Assembly: GCA_001897615.1 (NCBI GenBank)
Contig: MKTG01000071.1
Coordinates: forward strand, 38,823 to 71,620
Direction: 5' to 3'
Source: Burkholderiales bacterium 68-10
Lineage (GTDB): Bacteria > Pseudomonadota > Gammaproteobacteria > Burkholderiales > Burkholderiaceae_C
DNA: 32,798 nt
Part shown: piece after piece, positions 1 to 7,229 of the stretch
Layout of the letters: each line of letters begins with the position of its first letter
Position numbering within the stretch: position 1 is the stretch's first letter
Translations under genes and position numbers: made by a program
The notes under the pieces: model-generated
The model's database searches: none
The model's input: the letters and a program-made list of their open reading frames with translations, nothing else
What the model was told of the DNA's origin: nothing

Positions 1-617
1 ACCACCTGCGGCCCCTCGGGGCTGCGCTGGCCGACCTCGCGATCCAACCAGTTGACCTCTGGCGCCTCGTCGGGTGCGTCCTTGCCCAGCTTGCGCAGAT
101 CGCGCGCCCACAGCCCGCGCACGCTGCACTGACAGCCCCAGCCGTTGGGCGGGTAGTGGGTCTGCCACCACGGGTCATCGCGCGCCAGCACCAGGCCGTC
201 CCAGGCCAGGTGGTCGTGGCGCGGGTTGGTCACCCAGTCCGCGTGCACGTACTGCCAGTACGGCGCGGCCTGCAGCTGCTCGTAGCGCCCGGCGGCGTAG
301 CTGGTGTTGAGGTTGGTCTCATAAATCACCCGGCTGCGCCAGTCGCGCCCGCCGTTGTAGTCCCATCCGTACTTGGACACGATGGCGTCGAAGTCCTTGC
401 GGAAGGTCTCCAGCGTGGTGCCCTCGGCAATCGCTTTTTCTACGGCGGCGCGAAAGTCCGCCACGATGGCATCGCGGTTGGCGCCAGCCACCACAAAGGC
501 CCAGTCGTGCTCGGCCGTCCAGATGTCCGTCCAGGCGCGCGTGGGCAGATTCAGCTTGCGCCGGAAAAACGCAATCTGCTCGGAAAACGGCAGACTGCCG
601 TAGGCGGGTTCAGCCAC
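1..617 (-). CDS. Mu F (gp30)-like phage minor head protein, 3' end cut by window edge
   Basis: I read this frame by hand on the minus strand; it stays open to the window edge, giving about 205 residues of an incomplete protein. It begins MAEPAYGSLPFSEQIAFF and has the hallmarks of the Mu F / SPP1 gp7 minor head family: a segment reading VIYETNLNTSYAAGRYEQ, followed by HADWVTNPRHDHLAWDG and PPNGWGCQCSVR, where the conserved H, DG and the paired cysteines are expected. Family members sit at the portal vertex and help procapsid assembly or DNA ejection. The start is a GTG at 617 that overlaps the portal stop by 8 bases; a GAGG lies about 12 bases upstream, a little far for an ideal ribosome site. 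Its place straight after the portal matches Mu gene order 29-30. Confidence 0.85.
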   Translation of the reverse strand, partial: MAEPAYGSLPFSEQIAFFRRKLNLPTRAWTDIWTAEHDWAFVVAGANRDAIVADFRAAVEKAIAEGTTLETFRKDFDAIVSKYGWDYNGGRDWRSRVIYETNLNTSYAAGRYEQLQAAPYWQYVHADWVTNPRHDHLAWDGLVLARDDPWWQTHYPPNGWGCQCSVRGLWARDLRKLGKDAPDEAPEVNWLDREVGQRSPEGPQV

Positions 618-2211
618 CGATGCCACCAGCCTCTTGCAGCACCTGGTAGCGGCCCGCCAGCTGCGCGGCGGCCAGGGCCTGGCCCATGGCGGCGGCGTAC
701 TGGTCCAGCGTCATGTCTGGCAGCAGCGCCTCCAGCCCGTCGCGAATGTCCTGCAGGCTCTCTGCCTTGGCCACCAGCGCGCGCACCTGATCGAGCCAGC
801 CATCCACCGCCGGCGCGGCACCGGCCGCCAGCAGCGCGGCCTGGAGCATGGGCGGCGGCGTGTCCGCGGGTGACTGGGCGGCGAAGGCGGCGCGCCCGGG
901 CTGCTGGCCGAAGGCGGCGCCGAGCGTGGGCAGCGCTGGCGCGCCGAGCACCGGCTCGCCCGCCTGCGGCTGCGGGATGCCCAGCTGCTCGTGCGCCCAC
1001 TTCACGGTGGGACGCAGGCCGATGGCAACGAGCTGCGGCAGCGCCGTGGCGTAGGTGGCGAGGTCTTCGGGCTCCTGCGCGTTCAGCTGAAACACCGGCG
1101 CGCGCCGCGGCCCATCGGGCGCCAGGCCGTTGAGCGCGGCCACCGCATACACCAGGTCGCGCGTCAGCGTGGTGCCGATCTGGCGCAGGTCGCTGTCGCG
1201 CAGGTCCTTGCGCACCTCGTTGTGGATTTGGCCCAGCGCGTTGGTGCTGGCCGCGCCGTCGGCGCCGCTGGTCAGCGTGGCGCCGAGGATGACCTTGCTC
1301 TGGTTGCGCTCGCACCAGCTCATCATCAGCTCGAAAGCCTTCGGGTCGCCGTCGGCCGCGTCGTGAAACTCCAGCATCATCGACTCGGGCACGATGCCGG
1401 CCGCGTTGTGGCCGATGCTCGACAGCGCCCGCAGCAGCGTGGTCTTCTCGGCCTCGCTGGCGCCGCTGTGGTACTTGCCCACGCGCAGCGGGATGCCGTA
1501 GATCTCCAGAAACTCCGCCAGGTCGCCCACGCTGTAGTTCTTGAACAGGTAGGTCCACACCAGCTGGCGGAACAGCGCCGCGCGCTCCAGATAGCCGCTC
1601 TTGGCCTTGTGCACGTGCGTGATCCAGCCAAACGGGCGCAGCGGCTCGCCCAACACGCCGTCTTTCGTCTCGTGGGTGCGCAGCCTGATCTCCTGCCGAT
1701 AGCCGCGGTGCAGCGTGAACCAGCTCTGCGGGCGGTGCGTCACCGTCTTTGGCAGCCAGAAGCCTTCCACGCGGTGCCATTCGATTTCCAGATTGGCAAA
1801 GCCCTTGCCAATCGCGTCGGTAACGTCGAATAGCACATCTTCAAAATCGGGAATCTCCTGCAGCAATTCATCCAGCTGCGCGGCATTTCGTTTTTCGATG
1901 GGCGTGGGGGATTTTTGCGGCGGCACCACTTCCCATTCCAAAATGCAGGCGCGGCGGCGCTTATTCATTTCGGACGCAATATGGCCGTCCTTTTCTTCCA
2001 TGTCCTCGAACAGGTCGAATTGCGCCACCAGATCGCCCTGCTCGGCCGCGCCCAGGATGCTGGCCAGGCGCGATGGCGTCAGCCCGCGCGTAGGGTGCGT
2101 GGCCAGCTCGCGCTGCAGGCTGGCCAGGCGCGCCGTCTGCGGCTCGGCCACGTCGGGGCGGGACATCGGTCGGCCATCCGGGCCAAGAATCACGGGAAGG
2201 GTGCTTGCCAT
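610..2211 (-). CDS. Portal protein, DUF935 family (Mu gp29-like)
   Basis: This 533-residue protein matches the Mu gp29 / DUF935 portal family in length and content. Visible family-type segments are an early SRLASILGAAEQGDLVAQ, then EKDGHIASEMNKRRRACILE, KGFANLEIEWHR, and a long central part with FKNYSVGDLAEFLEIYGIPL and LGATLTSGADG. The portal forms the ring at the packaging vertex through which DNA enters and leaves the capsid and where the tail attaches. The C-terminal 130 residues are rich in Ala, Gly and Gln and look less conserved. The gene begins 11 bases after the large terminase stop and ends overlapping the F-like gene, as expected for one packaging operon. GC is noticeably lower around 1795-1990, within the N-terminal part. 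Confidence 0.93.
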   Translation of the reverse strand: MASTLPVILGPDGRPMSRPDVAEPQTARLASLQRELATHPTRGLTPSRLASILGAAEQGDLVAQFDLFEDMEEKDGHIASEMNKRRRACILEWEVVPPQKSPTPIEKRNAAQLDELLQEIPDFEDVLFDVTDAIGKGFANLEIEWHRVEGFWLPKTVTHRPQSWFTLHRGYRQEIRLRTHETKDGVLGEPLRPFGWITHVHKAKSGYLERAALFRQLVWTYLFKNYSVGDLAEFLEIYGIPLRVGKYHSGASEAEKTTLLRALSSIGHNAAGIVPESMMLEFHDAADGDPKAFELMMSWCERNQSKVILGATLTSGADGAASTNALGQIHNEVRKDLRDSDLRQIGTTLTRDLVYAVAALNGLAPDGPRRAPVFQLNAQEPEDLATYATALPQLVAIGLRPTVKWAHEQLGIPQPQAGEPVLGAPALPTLGAAFGQQPGRAAFAAQSPADTPPPMLQAALLAAGAAPAVDGWLDQVRALVAKAESLQDIRDGLEALLPDMTLDQYAAAMGQALAAAQLAGRYQVLQEAGGIGG

Positions 2212-2222
2212 GTGCGGCTCTC

Positions 2223-3629
2223 CTACCAGTCGGCGCCGCGCTCGGGCAGCGCGGCATCGTCGCCGGCGTACTGCTCGTCGGCGCGCATGCGCAGCGTGCG
2301 CCCGGGCGTGGTGTCAAGGCTGTTGTCAAAGCCGCGCGGGTGGCGCGGCGCGGGGGTGTATTCGATGGCGCCGGCGCCGTCGGCCGCTGCCGTCAGCGCC
2401 AAAAAAAGCGCCCAGGTGCGGTCGGCGTGGCCGGCGCTGTCGCTGTCGGCCACGAAGCGCGGCACGCCCGTGGGGCCGGTGACCTTCTTGAGCTTGTGCA
2501 GGTCGGCGCGCAGCTCGGGCCGCGCCTCGGGAATGCGCAGGCGCCGGTCCTCGAAGGCCTCCTTGCCGCGCACCGCCATGTCCAGCTTGGCCGAGGCCGT
2601 GAACAGCACGCCCTGTACGCGACTGCTGCCATGGCGGCGCTGCGCGTCCTCCACCGGCTTCTCACCCATGCCGGTCTGGTCCATGCAGACGCGCAGCACG
2701 CGGTAGCGGCGCAGCACGTCGTCCAGCAGCACGTCCTGCTCGGCAAAGCTGGCGCGCCGGCGCTCGATGATCTCGCGCGTCCACAGCACGTCGCCCACCG
2801 CCTCCAGCACGCAGATGACGAACAGGTCATTGCGCGCCGCGATGTCCACGCCCACATAGACCGGGCCGCCCTGGTAGTGCTCTGGCAGGCCGGCGGCGGC
2901 ATGCTCGCAGCCGTCGATCAGCTCGAAAGGCAGCCAGGCCGACGCCTCGTCCAGCCACTTGAGCTCGAACTCCTGCGCCCACAGGTCAGCGTCGCCCGCG
3001 CCCCGGCGCAGCTCCTCGATGTCGCGCGGCAGGCCATCGGCGACGGCCTGGTAGATGTCCGTCGTGTGGCGGCTCCAGCCGTCGCCGCTGCCCGTCATCA
3101 GCTCGTAGAACTTGTTGCCCTTGCCGTTGGGCGTGCTGATTACGCGCAGCTTCAGGCCGGGCTTGGAAATCACCGGAAACAGCGCCTTCCAGATCGCCCG
3201 GCTGTCCTGGTGAAAGGCGAACTCGTCCAGCAGCACGTTGGCAGAAAAGCCCCGCGCCGTGTCCGGGTTGGCAGGCAGCGCCGTGATCTTGCTGCCGCCG
3301 GGCAGCTCGACCTCCAGCGCCTTGATGCCGGCCTCCCAGTCGTAATCGTGCGCCTTGAAGCCCGCGCTCATCGCCTGCAGGTGGAGCTTGACGCCCTCGT
3401 TCATCGCCTCGCGCGCCTGGCGCTCGCCCCGGCTCAAAATCACCCAGCGGCAGCGCTGGCCCATGGCCTCGGCGCGCACGCAGTCCAGCACCAGCTCCAG
3501 CGTGCTGGTAAAGGTCTTGCCGCACTGGCGCGCCATCATCCCGATTTTGAAGCGCGCGTCGTCCTGCACCCAGCGGCGCTGGTAGGGGTAGAGCGGCAGG
3601 GCCGGGGCGGGCACGATGCGCTCAGACAT
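2223..3629 (-). CDS. Large terminase subunit (Mu gp28-like)
   Basis: The 468-residue product is a two-domain DNA-packaging motor. The N-terminal ATPase has a Walker A-like loop RQCGKT at residues 34-39 and a Walker B LLDEF with D135/E136, followed by an STPNGKGNKF segment typical of terminase motif III. The C-terminal RNase H-like nuclease starts at YVGVDIAARNDL (D262) and continues with MDQTGMGE and DSDSAGHADR, supplying the expected acidic residues. It pumps phage DNA into proheads through the portal; Mu-type enzymes do so by headful packaging from the integrated copy. The ATG at 3629 gives MSERIVPAPALPLYPYQ. The gene lies between the small terminase, separated by a 122-base gap containing an inverted repeat, and the portal. 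Confidence 0.95.
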   Translation of the reverse strand: MSERIVPAPALPLYPYQRRWVQDDARFKIGMMARQCGKTFTSTLELVLDCVRAEAMGQRCRWVILSRGERQAREAMNEGVKLHLQAMSAGFKAHDYDWEAGIKALEVELPGGSKITALPANPDTARGFSANVLLDEFAFHQDSRAIWKALFPVISKPGLKLRVISTPNGKGNKFYELMTGSGDGWSRHTTDIYQAVADGLPRDIEELRRGAGDADLWAQEFELKWLDEASAWLPFELIDGCEHAAAGLPEHYQGGPVYVGVDIAARNDLFVICVLEAVGDVLWTREIIERRRASFAEQDVLLDDVLRRYRVLRVCMDQTGMGEKPVEDAQRRHGSSRVQGVLFTASAKLDMAVRGKEAFEDRRLRIPEARPELRADLHKLKKVTGPTGVPRFVADSDSAGHADRTWALFLALTAAADGAGAIEYTPAPRHPRGFDNSLDTTPGRTLRMRADEQYAGDDAALPERGADW

Positions 3630-3644
3630 GGCGGCTCACGCCAG

Positions 3645-3744
3645 CGCCGTCATCGCGAGGCCGCGGGCCGTGGCGATCCAGCGGCAGCGCATCGAGCGCC
3701 GCACTGGATTGCCACGGCGCCTGCGGCGCCTCGCAATGACGGCG
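3645..3744. repeat. REP-like long inverted repeat (palindromic unit)
   Basis: The gap between the two terminase genes holds a near-perfect palindrome of about 100 bases. Outer arms: CGCCGTCATCGCGAGGC at 3645-3661 pairs with 3728-3744 with one mismatch. Inner arms: GCCGTGGCGATCCAG at 3667-3681 pairs with CTGGATTGCCACGGC at 3704-3718, again with one mismatch. About 22 bases form the loop. The GTCATTGCGAGG...GGCAATCCAG pattern is typical of dispersed REP-type palindromes in bacterial chromosomes. No coding role is likely. It may be a mobile palindrome that landed in a permissive gap, or it may affect transcript stability. Confidence 0.75.
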
Positions 3745-3751
3745 TGGATGG

Positions 3752-4312
3752 TCACAGGCCATAGGCCGCCCCGATCACCTTGGCCAGCGTGGCCGCATCG
3801 ATCTCGCCGCGCTCGCCCAGCTCGGTCAGCGCCAGGCGCTGGCGATTGATCAGCTGGGCCTCCACCTTCGCCTGAAACTCCTTCAAATTGATGCTGCTGC
3901 GCGTCAGCGTGGCGATGTTCTTGGCCGCCTTGCTCAGCAGCGCCACGCGCTCGCCCGGGTCGGCGTCCTCTTCGTCGGCCTCCTGCAGCAGCAAGATCGC
4001 CTCGAACAGCTCGGTCTGCACCATCGCCGTCAGGGCCTCGCTGCGCGCGTCCTTGTCGTCTCCCGCATGCTGCTGGATCAGCCGCGCCGCCTCGGTGCTG
4101 GCCTTGATCGCCGCCAGGCGCCGATCCAGCTTTTGCCCGTACCGATGCACCGCGCTGCGGCTGGGCAGCGCGCCCGCGCTGGCCTCGGCCGGATAGCGCT
4201 GCTGCAGGTCGGCGATCAGCTCGTCCAGCGTCTGCGCGCCGGTCGCCAGCATGGCCTCGATGTAGGCCTTGACCTCCGCCGGCAGCCGGTGGATGGTGCT
4301 CTTGCGTGCCAT
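3752..4312 (-). CDS. Small terminase subunit, DUF3486 family (Mu gp27-like)
   Basis: The 186-residue protein fits the Mu gp27 / DUF3486 family. It opens with MARKSTIHRLPAEVKAYIEAML, where RLP-x-EV is a typical family start, followed by a helix-turn-helix-like stretch with LPSRSAVHRYGQKLD near residues 50-62. A long acidic helical middle (LLLQEADEEDADPGERVALL) and SSINLKEFQ complete the pattern. Small terminases bind the phage packaging site and recruit the large subunit. It stands immediately upstream of the large terminase in the same direction, with the palindromic repeat in between, and starts 13 bases after the gp26-like gene. Confidence 0.9.
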   Translation of the reverse strand: MARKSTIHRLPAEVKAYIEAMLATGAQTLDELIADLQQRYPAEASAGALPSRSAVHRYGQKLDRRLAAIKASTEAARLIQQHAGDDKDARSEALTAMVQTELFEAILLLQEADEEDADPGERVALLSKAAKNIATLTRSSINLKEFQAKVEAQLINRQRLALTELGERGEIDAATLAKVIGAAYGL

Positions 4313-4325
4313 GGCCGCGCGCCCC

Positions 4326-4640
4326 TCACCAGTAGCGCGCCGGGCGCGCGATGCCCGGCTCGCAATCGGTCGTGTACTCGGCTAGGTCGACGCCCGCGCG
4401 CGTCAGCGTGGCGTGCCAGCGCCCGCCCGGCTGCTTGGCCAGCTGCACCAGCTCGCGGCCTGCCAGGTAGTCCAGCTCGCGCCGCAGCTCCAGCGGCGTG
4501 GCATCGGGGTACTCGCTTTGCGCCACGGCCAGAATTGGCCCCTCCAGCGCTCCAATAGGCCTCGCGTTGTTGAGCGTCAGCACGACCAGCCAGCGCAGGT
4601 GCTCGCGGCGGATGCGCGCGGTGTCGGTGGTGGGCGTCAT
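4326..4640 (-). CDS. Mu gp26-like small protein with winged-helix character
   Basis: This 104-residue protein lies at the Mu gp26 position, between a gp25-like gene and the small terminase. The sequence reads RIRREHLRWLVVLTLNN, then PDATPLELRRELDYLAGRELV, then GRWHATLTRAGVDLAEYTTDCEPGI. This alternation of helices with a final strand pair suggests a winged-helix fold (inference). It is clearly paralogous to the protein at 8228-8578: both share RREHxRW, ELRRELDYL, LTRxGxDLxxYTT and PGIxRP. The function of this family is not established. Its placement suggests a role around packaging or late expression. Confidence 0.7.
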   Translation of the reverse strand: MTPTTDTARIRREHLRWLVVLTLNNARPIGALEGPILAVAQSEYPDATPLELRRELDYLAGRELVQLAKQPGGRWHATLTRAGVDLAEYTTDCEPGIARPARYW

Positions 4641-4988
4641 TCAGCTGCTCCCTTTCTGGTCCAGCGCGGCGCGCAGCACCGCGTTGTCAATCTTTCCGGC
4701 CAGGCCGTCCAGCTTGGCCTCGACGATGCTCTGGCCGCGCACGTAGTCCTCGCGGCGCACGTACTGCACCGGCAGCTCGGCCTTCCAGTGCATGAACTCG
4801 CGCTCCAGATGGCTGATGCCCGCGGCCTCTGCCTCGCGCGCCCGCTCGATCACGTCAAAGCGCTCGTTGATCCGCCGCTCGAACTGGCTCGCGATGGTCT
4901 TGCCCGCCGCCACGATGATCGTCGCGAACCCCGACAGCAGCGCCAGCCCGAAGCCGATCAACTGCCACACATCCACACTCACCGTCAT
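4641..4988 (-). CDS. DUF2730-like membrane-anchored protein (Mu gp25-like)
   Basis: With the ATG at 4988 the product is 115 residues, starting MTVSVDVWQLIGFGLALLSG. An N-terminal transmembrane helix (about residues 8-30) is followed by a charged helical region (FERRINERFDVIERAREAEA) and ISHLEREFMHW, which is the usual layout of the DUF2730 / Mu gp25 family. I chose 4988 over the longer open frame from 5033 because a GAAAGG lies a few bases upstream and the start overlaps the zinc-finger gene stop in ATGA fashion. The family role is unknown; it always sits between lysis and terminase genes in Mu-like phages. Confidence 0.75.
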   Translation of the reverse strand: MTVSVDVWQLIGFGLALLSGFATIIVAAGKTIASQFERRINERFDVIERAREAEAAGISHLEREFMHWKAELPVQYVRREDYVRGQSIVEAKLDGLAGKIDNAVLRAALDQKGSS

Positions 4989-5227
4989 CGGCAGCGCCTT
5001 TCTTTTTCGGCGCGCCGCTGGCACGCCACACACAACTGCACACCCGGCAGCGCGGCGCGGCGCGCCGGCGCAATGGGCTCATCGCAGCGCACACAGTCGC
5101 TCGCAGAATCCGCCACGCTCTTGCCCACCAGCCCCGCGCGGCGCGCCTGCGCGCGCAGCGCATCGCCCAGCCATTCGGCCTCGCGCGCGGTGGCGCGGTC
5201 GCTGGCGTCCGTCAGGCGCTCCATCAT
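4985..5227 (-). CDS. TraR/DksA-type C4 zinc-finger protein
   Basis: The 80-residue protein begins MMERLTDASDRATAREAEWL, a helical segment, and ends in a four-cysteine zinc finger: C45 and C48 in CVRC, and C66 and C69 in CVAC. This layout is that of short TraR/DksA proteins, which bind in the RNA polymerase secondary channel and adjust promoter strength. Mu-like phages often carry one beside the lysis genes. The start at 5227 (or the second ATG at 5224) overlaps the end of Rz1, and its stop overlaps the gp25-like start, so translation is probably coupled. Whether it affects phage or host promoters cannot be told from sequence. Confidence 0.75.
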   Translation of the reverse strand: MMERLTDASDRATAREAEWLGDALRAQARRAGLVGKSVADSASDCVRCDEPIAPARRAALPGVQLCVACQRRAEKERRCR

Positions 5228-5481
5228 CGGCCGTCCTCCAGCGCGCGTACCAGCTCCAGGTGCAGCGCCGCGCACTGGCCATACAGCGCGTACAGGTCCA
5301 TCAAGGCCACCGCCACCGCGTCCACCTCAGCGCCCGGCGCCGGCCCCGGCGGCGGGCAGCTCTGCAGCAGCGCCGCCGGCAGCGGCGGCGGCAGCGCGAT
5401 CGCGGGCGGCGCCGAGCTGGCGCACGCTGTCATCGTCAAAACGGCAACCAGCCCGGTCGCCAGCCGTGCGTGCAAGCGCAT
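5224..5481 (-). CDS. Rz1-like outer-membrane spanin lipoprotein
   Basis: The 85-residue product has a signal peptide ending in a lipobox, LTMTAC with C20 as the predicted lipid-attached cysteine, followed by a proline-rich region (PPAIALPPPLPAALLQ, then PPPGPAPG). Small size, lipobox and proline content are typical of Rz1. Outer-membrane spanins pair with the inner-membrane Rz to fuse the membranes in the final step of lysis. The gene starts inside Rz in another frame (5327-5481 shared) and runs on past the Rz stop, the common overlapped arrangement. The C-terminal 30 residues (VDAVAVALMDLYALYGQC...) form a helix that could mediate pairing. Confidence 0.82.
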   Translation of the reverse strand: MRLHARLATGLVAVLTMTACASSAPPAIALPPPLPAALLQSCPPPGPAPGAEVDAVAVALMDLYALYGQCAALHLELVRALEDGR

Positions 5482-5737
5482 CGCGAAACTCCTTGCTCAA
5501 AACCGCATCGCGCGTGGCGCGCGTGGCCGCCGCCCGGCGCAGGCGCGCACTGGCCGCGTTGGCCTGCTCCACCAGCCCGCGCTGCGAGTCGATCAGCTGC
5601 CCCAGCTGGCGCACCGCCTGGCCATCGCGCCGCGCCACCTCGGCCGCCTTGCCGGCAGCGTGCCCCCACAGGTAGCCACCGCCGCCAGTGGACAGCGCCA
5701 GCACCACACCCGCCAGGGCGATGGCGGCGCGGCTCAC
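5327..5737 (-). CDS. Rz-like inner-membrane spanin
   Basis: Starting from the GTG at 5737, which overlaps the transglycosylase stop as GTGA, the product is 136 residues. It has an N-terminal transmembrane anchor (AAIALAGVVLALSTGGGGYLW) and then a long helical periplasmic region rich in Ala, Arg and Gln (AAEVARRDGQAVRQLGQLID onward), as expected for an i-spanin. It forms the periplasm-spanning complex with Rz1, which is encoded in an overlapping frame. The open frame extends further upstream to 5947, but that part only reads antisense-like sequence through the transglycosylase gene and lacks a better start. Confidence 0.78.
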   Translation of the reverse strand: MSRAAIALAGVVLALSTGGGGYLWGHAAGKAAEVARRDGQAVRQLGQLIDSQRGLVEQANAASARLRRAAATRATRDAVLSKEFRDALARTAGDRAGCRFDDDSVRQLGAARDRAAAAAAGGAAAELPAAGAGAGR

Positions 5738-6363
5738 AGTGCAGGCCCCCAGCTGGCGTAGCGCGGCGCCAGCTCGATCAGGATGCGGCGCGGGTAACCC
5801 AGGTTTTCCGCGCAGTGCGGCGCCGCGCGGCGTGCGCTGCCGCAGGCGGCATCCACCTGCGGGCGCGTGGGCAGCGCCAGGCCCGTGGCCCGCGCCTCGG
5901 CCTGCCAGTGCCCAAGCCCGCCGTTGTACGCGCGCAGCGCCACCCACATGCGGTCGCGCGCGCCGTAGCGCGGCGGCGCCAGGTCAAACAGGTACTTGTC
6001 ATAGCCCACCAGCGCGCGCAGCGCCCAGGTGGGGTTGTGCGGCTGGCAGTCGATGGCCGTCAGGCCCACCCGCTCGCACCACCATGCGGCCGTCCCCGGC
6101 ATGAATTGGGCCAGCCCGCGCGCGCCTACGCGGCTCACCGCCTCGGGGCGCCATGCGCTCTCCTGGTGCACCTGCGCCGCCAGCACCGCCACCGGGGCGC
6201 CCAGGCCCCATTCGGCATGCGCGGCGCGCAGCAGCGTGCGCTTGTGCGCCTGCGCCGCCTGCGGCACCTGGGCACGCACCGGCTCGGGCAGCAGCAGCGA
6301 CACCAGCAGGCACAGCAGCGTCAGCGCCAGCGCCCACAGCACATCACGCAGCACGCGCGCCAT
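5734..6363 (-). CDS. Lytic transglycosylase (endolysin) with N-terminal signal anchor
   Basis: The 209-residue enzyme has a hydrophobic N-terminus (VLWALALTLLCLLVSLLL, residues 8-25) and then an SLT-type goose-lysozyme-like domain. The catalytic glutamate is probably E68 in QVHQESAWRPEAVS, followed by the family motif GARGLAQFMPGTA. It would cleave the glycan backbone of peptidoglycan from the periplasmic side; the N-terminal anchor suggests export through the host Sec system (signal-anchor-release type). It lies between holin and Rz, overlaps Rz by four bases, and is only three bases from the holin stop. Confidence 0.88.
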   Translation of the reverse strand: MARVLRDVLWALALTLLCLLVSLLLPEPVRAQVPQAAQAHKRTLLRAAHAEWGLGAPVAVLAAQVHQESAWRPEAVSRVGARGLAQFMPGTAAWWCERVGLTAIDCQPHNPTWALRALVGYDKYLFDLAPPRYGARDRMWVALRAYNGGLGHWQAEARATGLALPTRPQVDAACGSARRAAPHCAENLGYPRRILIELAPRYASWGPAL

Positions 6364-6366
6364 GGC

Positions 6367-6753
6367 TCAGGCCCCCAGGCCCACGGCCACGATGGTGGCG
6401 CTCATGAGGATCGCGCGGCGAATCATGCAGCACGCCATGAAGTACAGCGCCGCGTGGTTGGGCAGCGCGGCCAGCGTCAGCACGTCCTCGCCCTCCAGCT
6501 CCGGCAGCGCCGCATCAGCGGGCGCGTCCAGCTCGCGCAGCGCGTCGATGCGCGGGCGGGCGTACGGAAACACGCTGCGGTCGATCCAGTAGCCCGCCAC
6601 GGCGGCCAGCGCGATCAGGTTGAGCTTGTACAGGCTGACCGGCAGCTGCTGCGGCGACAGCACAAACACCAGCGCCGACAGCGCCAGCGCGATGACCCAC
6701 CACGAGGTCAGGCGCGGCAGCTTGCCGAAGGAGAAAGAAGTGTCAGAGTTCAT
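6367..6753 (-). CDS. Putative holin of Mu-like phages
   Basis: The product (128 residues from the ATG at 6753) has hydrophobic segments at about residues 17-33 (SWWVIALALSALVFVLS) and 41-55 (YKLNLIALAAVAGYW), then DRSVFPYARP, and a third near the C-terminus (RRAILMSATIVAVGLGA). This matches the putative holin family found before transglycosylase genes in Mu-like phages. Holins permeabilise the inner membrane to time lysis. A longer start at 6774 (MRGKLSR-) is possible; I prefer 6753 because the late-promoter-like element lies at 6788-6808 and the longer form would leave almost no leader. It is the first gene of the leftward late operon. Confidence 0.75.
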   Translation of the reverse strand: MNSDTSFSFGKLPRLTSWWVIALALSALVFVLSPQQLPVSLYKLNLIALAAVAGYWIDRSVFPYARPRIDALRELDAPADAALPELEGEDVLTLAALPNHAALYFMACCMIRRAILMSATIVAVGLGA

Positions 6754-6786
6754 GCGCGACAGCTTGCCGCGCATGGGGCGGGGGCG

Positions 6787-6984
6787 CTAAGTAAAGCGCT
6801 TTGGATTGTTGGCCGCGCGATTGTGCGCAGCCAGCGCGGCGCGGATGCCGGCGCTGATGTTGCCGCCGCCCAGGCGCGCGGCGATGCGCAGGCTGGCGGC
6901 GTCCAGGTAGACCTGGACGCGCCGGCCGGCGTCGATCTCTGGCGGGCGCCCGACCGGGCGCGGCGCGGTGGCGTTGGCGCTCAT
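6787..6984 (-). CDS. Small predicted ribbon-helix-helix-like protein
   Basis: This 65-residue protein reads PVGRPPEIDAGRRVQVYLDAASLRIAARLG, then GNISAGIRAALAAHN. A basic N-terminus, a short strand (RRVQVYLD) and two helices suggest a ribbon-helix-helix DNA-binding fold, often seen in small phage or plasmid proteins. I do not recognise a specific family member. Its ATG overlaps the preceding gene's stop (ATGA), so it belongs to the small leftward operon starting near 7612. Its last codons lie inside the late-promoter element at 6788-6808, so this gene and the lysis operon are directly adjacent. Confidence 0.55.
   Translation of the reverse strand: MSANATAPRPVGRPPEIDAGRRVQVYLDAASLRIAARLGGGNISAGIRAALAAHNRAANNPKRFT
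6788..6808 (-). promoter_or_regulatory. Candidate late promoter element (lysis/packaging operon)
   Basis: Read on the minus strand, this stretch contains AATCCAAAGCGCTTTACTT, nearly identical to the element at about 18.0 kb and related to one at about 29.16 kb. The core AAAGCGCTTT is a perfect 10-base palindrome, followed by a T-rich stretch and GCGC. It lies about 35 bases ahead of the holin start and overlaps the end of the small gene at 6787. By position it corresponds to Mu Plys. Activation by the Mor protein encoded at 17502 is inferred. Confidence 0.6.
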
Positions 6985-7229
6985 GGGTTGCGCTCCAGCC
7001 AGCGACCGGCCTCGCGCGCCAGGCGGATCAGACGCTGCGCCAGGTCATGCGGCGCGACACCGCGCGCCAGCTCGTGGGCCTGGTAGGCGTCCAGGGCCTC
7101 TGGCGCGACGTCGATGTCGGTGTGGCCGTCGCCGTGCGAGACGATGAATTCGGCGCCACTGGCGTGGCGCAGGCGGCCGTTGGGCAGCCGAGACCAGGCC
7201 AGGTGCCAGTGGCGGTGCTTGCCGCCCAT
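6981..7229 (-). CDS. Small conserved-looking protein of unknown function
   Basis: The 82-residue product (MGGKHRHWHLAWSRLPNGRL...) has a compact alpha/beta-looking N-terminal half containing GAEFIVSHGDGHTDIDV, and a helical basic C-terminus (AHDLAQRLIRL-like, ending AGRWLERNP). I do not recognise the family. It is translationally coupled at both ends: its start overlaps the stop of the 7229-7612 gene as TGATG, and its stop overlaps the next start. Co-occurrence in a small operon between repressor genes and the lysis operon suggests an early accessory role. Confidence 0.5.
   Translation of the reverse strand: MGGKHRHWHLAWSRLPNGRLRHASGAEFIVSHGDGHTDIDVAPEALDAYQAHELARGVAPHDLAQRLIRLAREAGRWLERNP

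Noticed and set aside
2205-3764. Long plus-strand open frame of 519 codons opposite the large terminase
   Set aside because: It is an antisense shadow of a highly conserved gene in GC-rich DNA; composition is Arg/Ala/His-rich, and it has no motifs.
4792-7086. Plus-strand open frame of 764 codons across the lysis genes
   Set aside because: It runs antisense through six recognisable genes and has low-complexity Arg/Gln/Ala composition.
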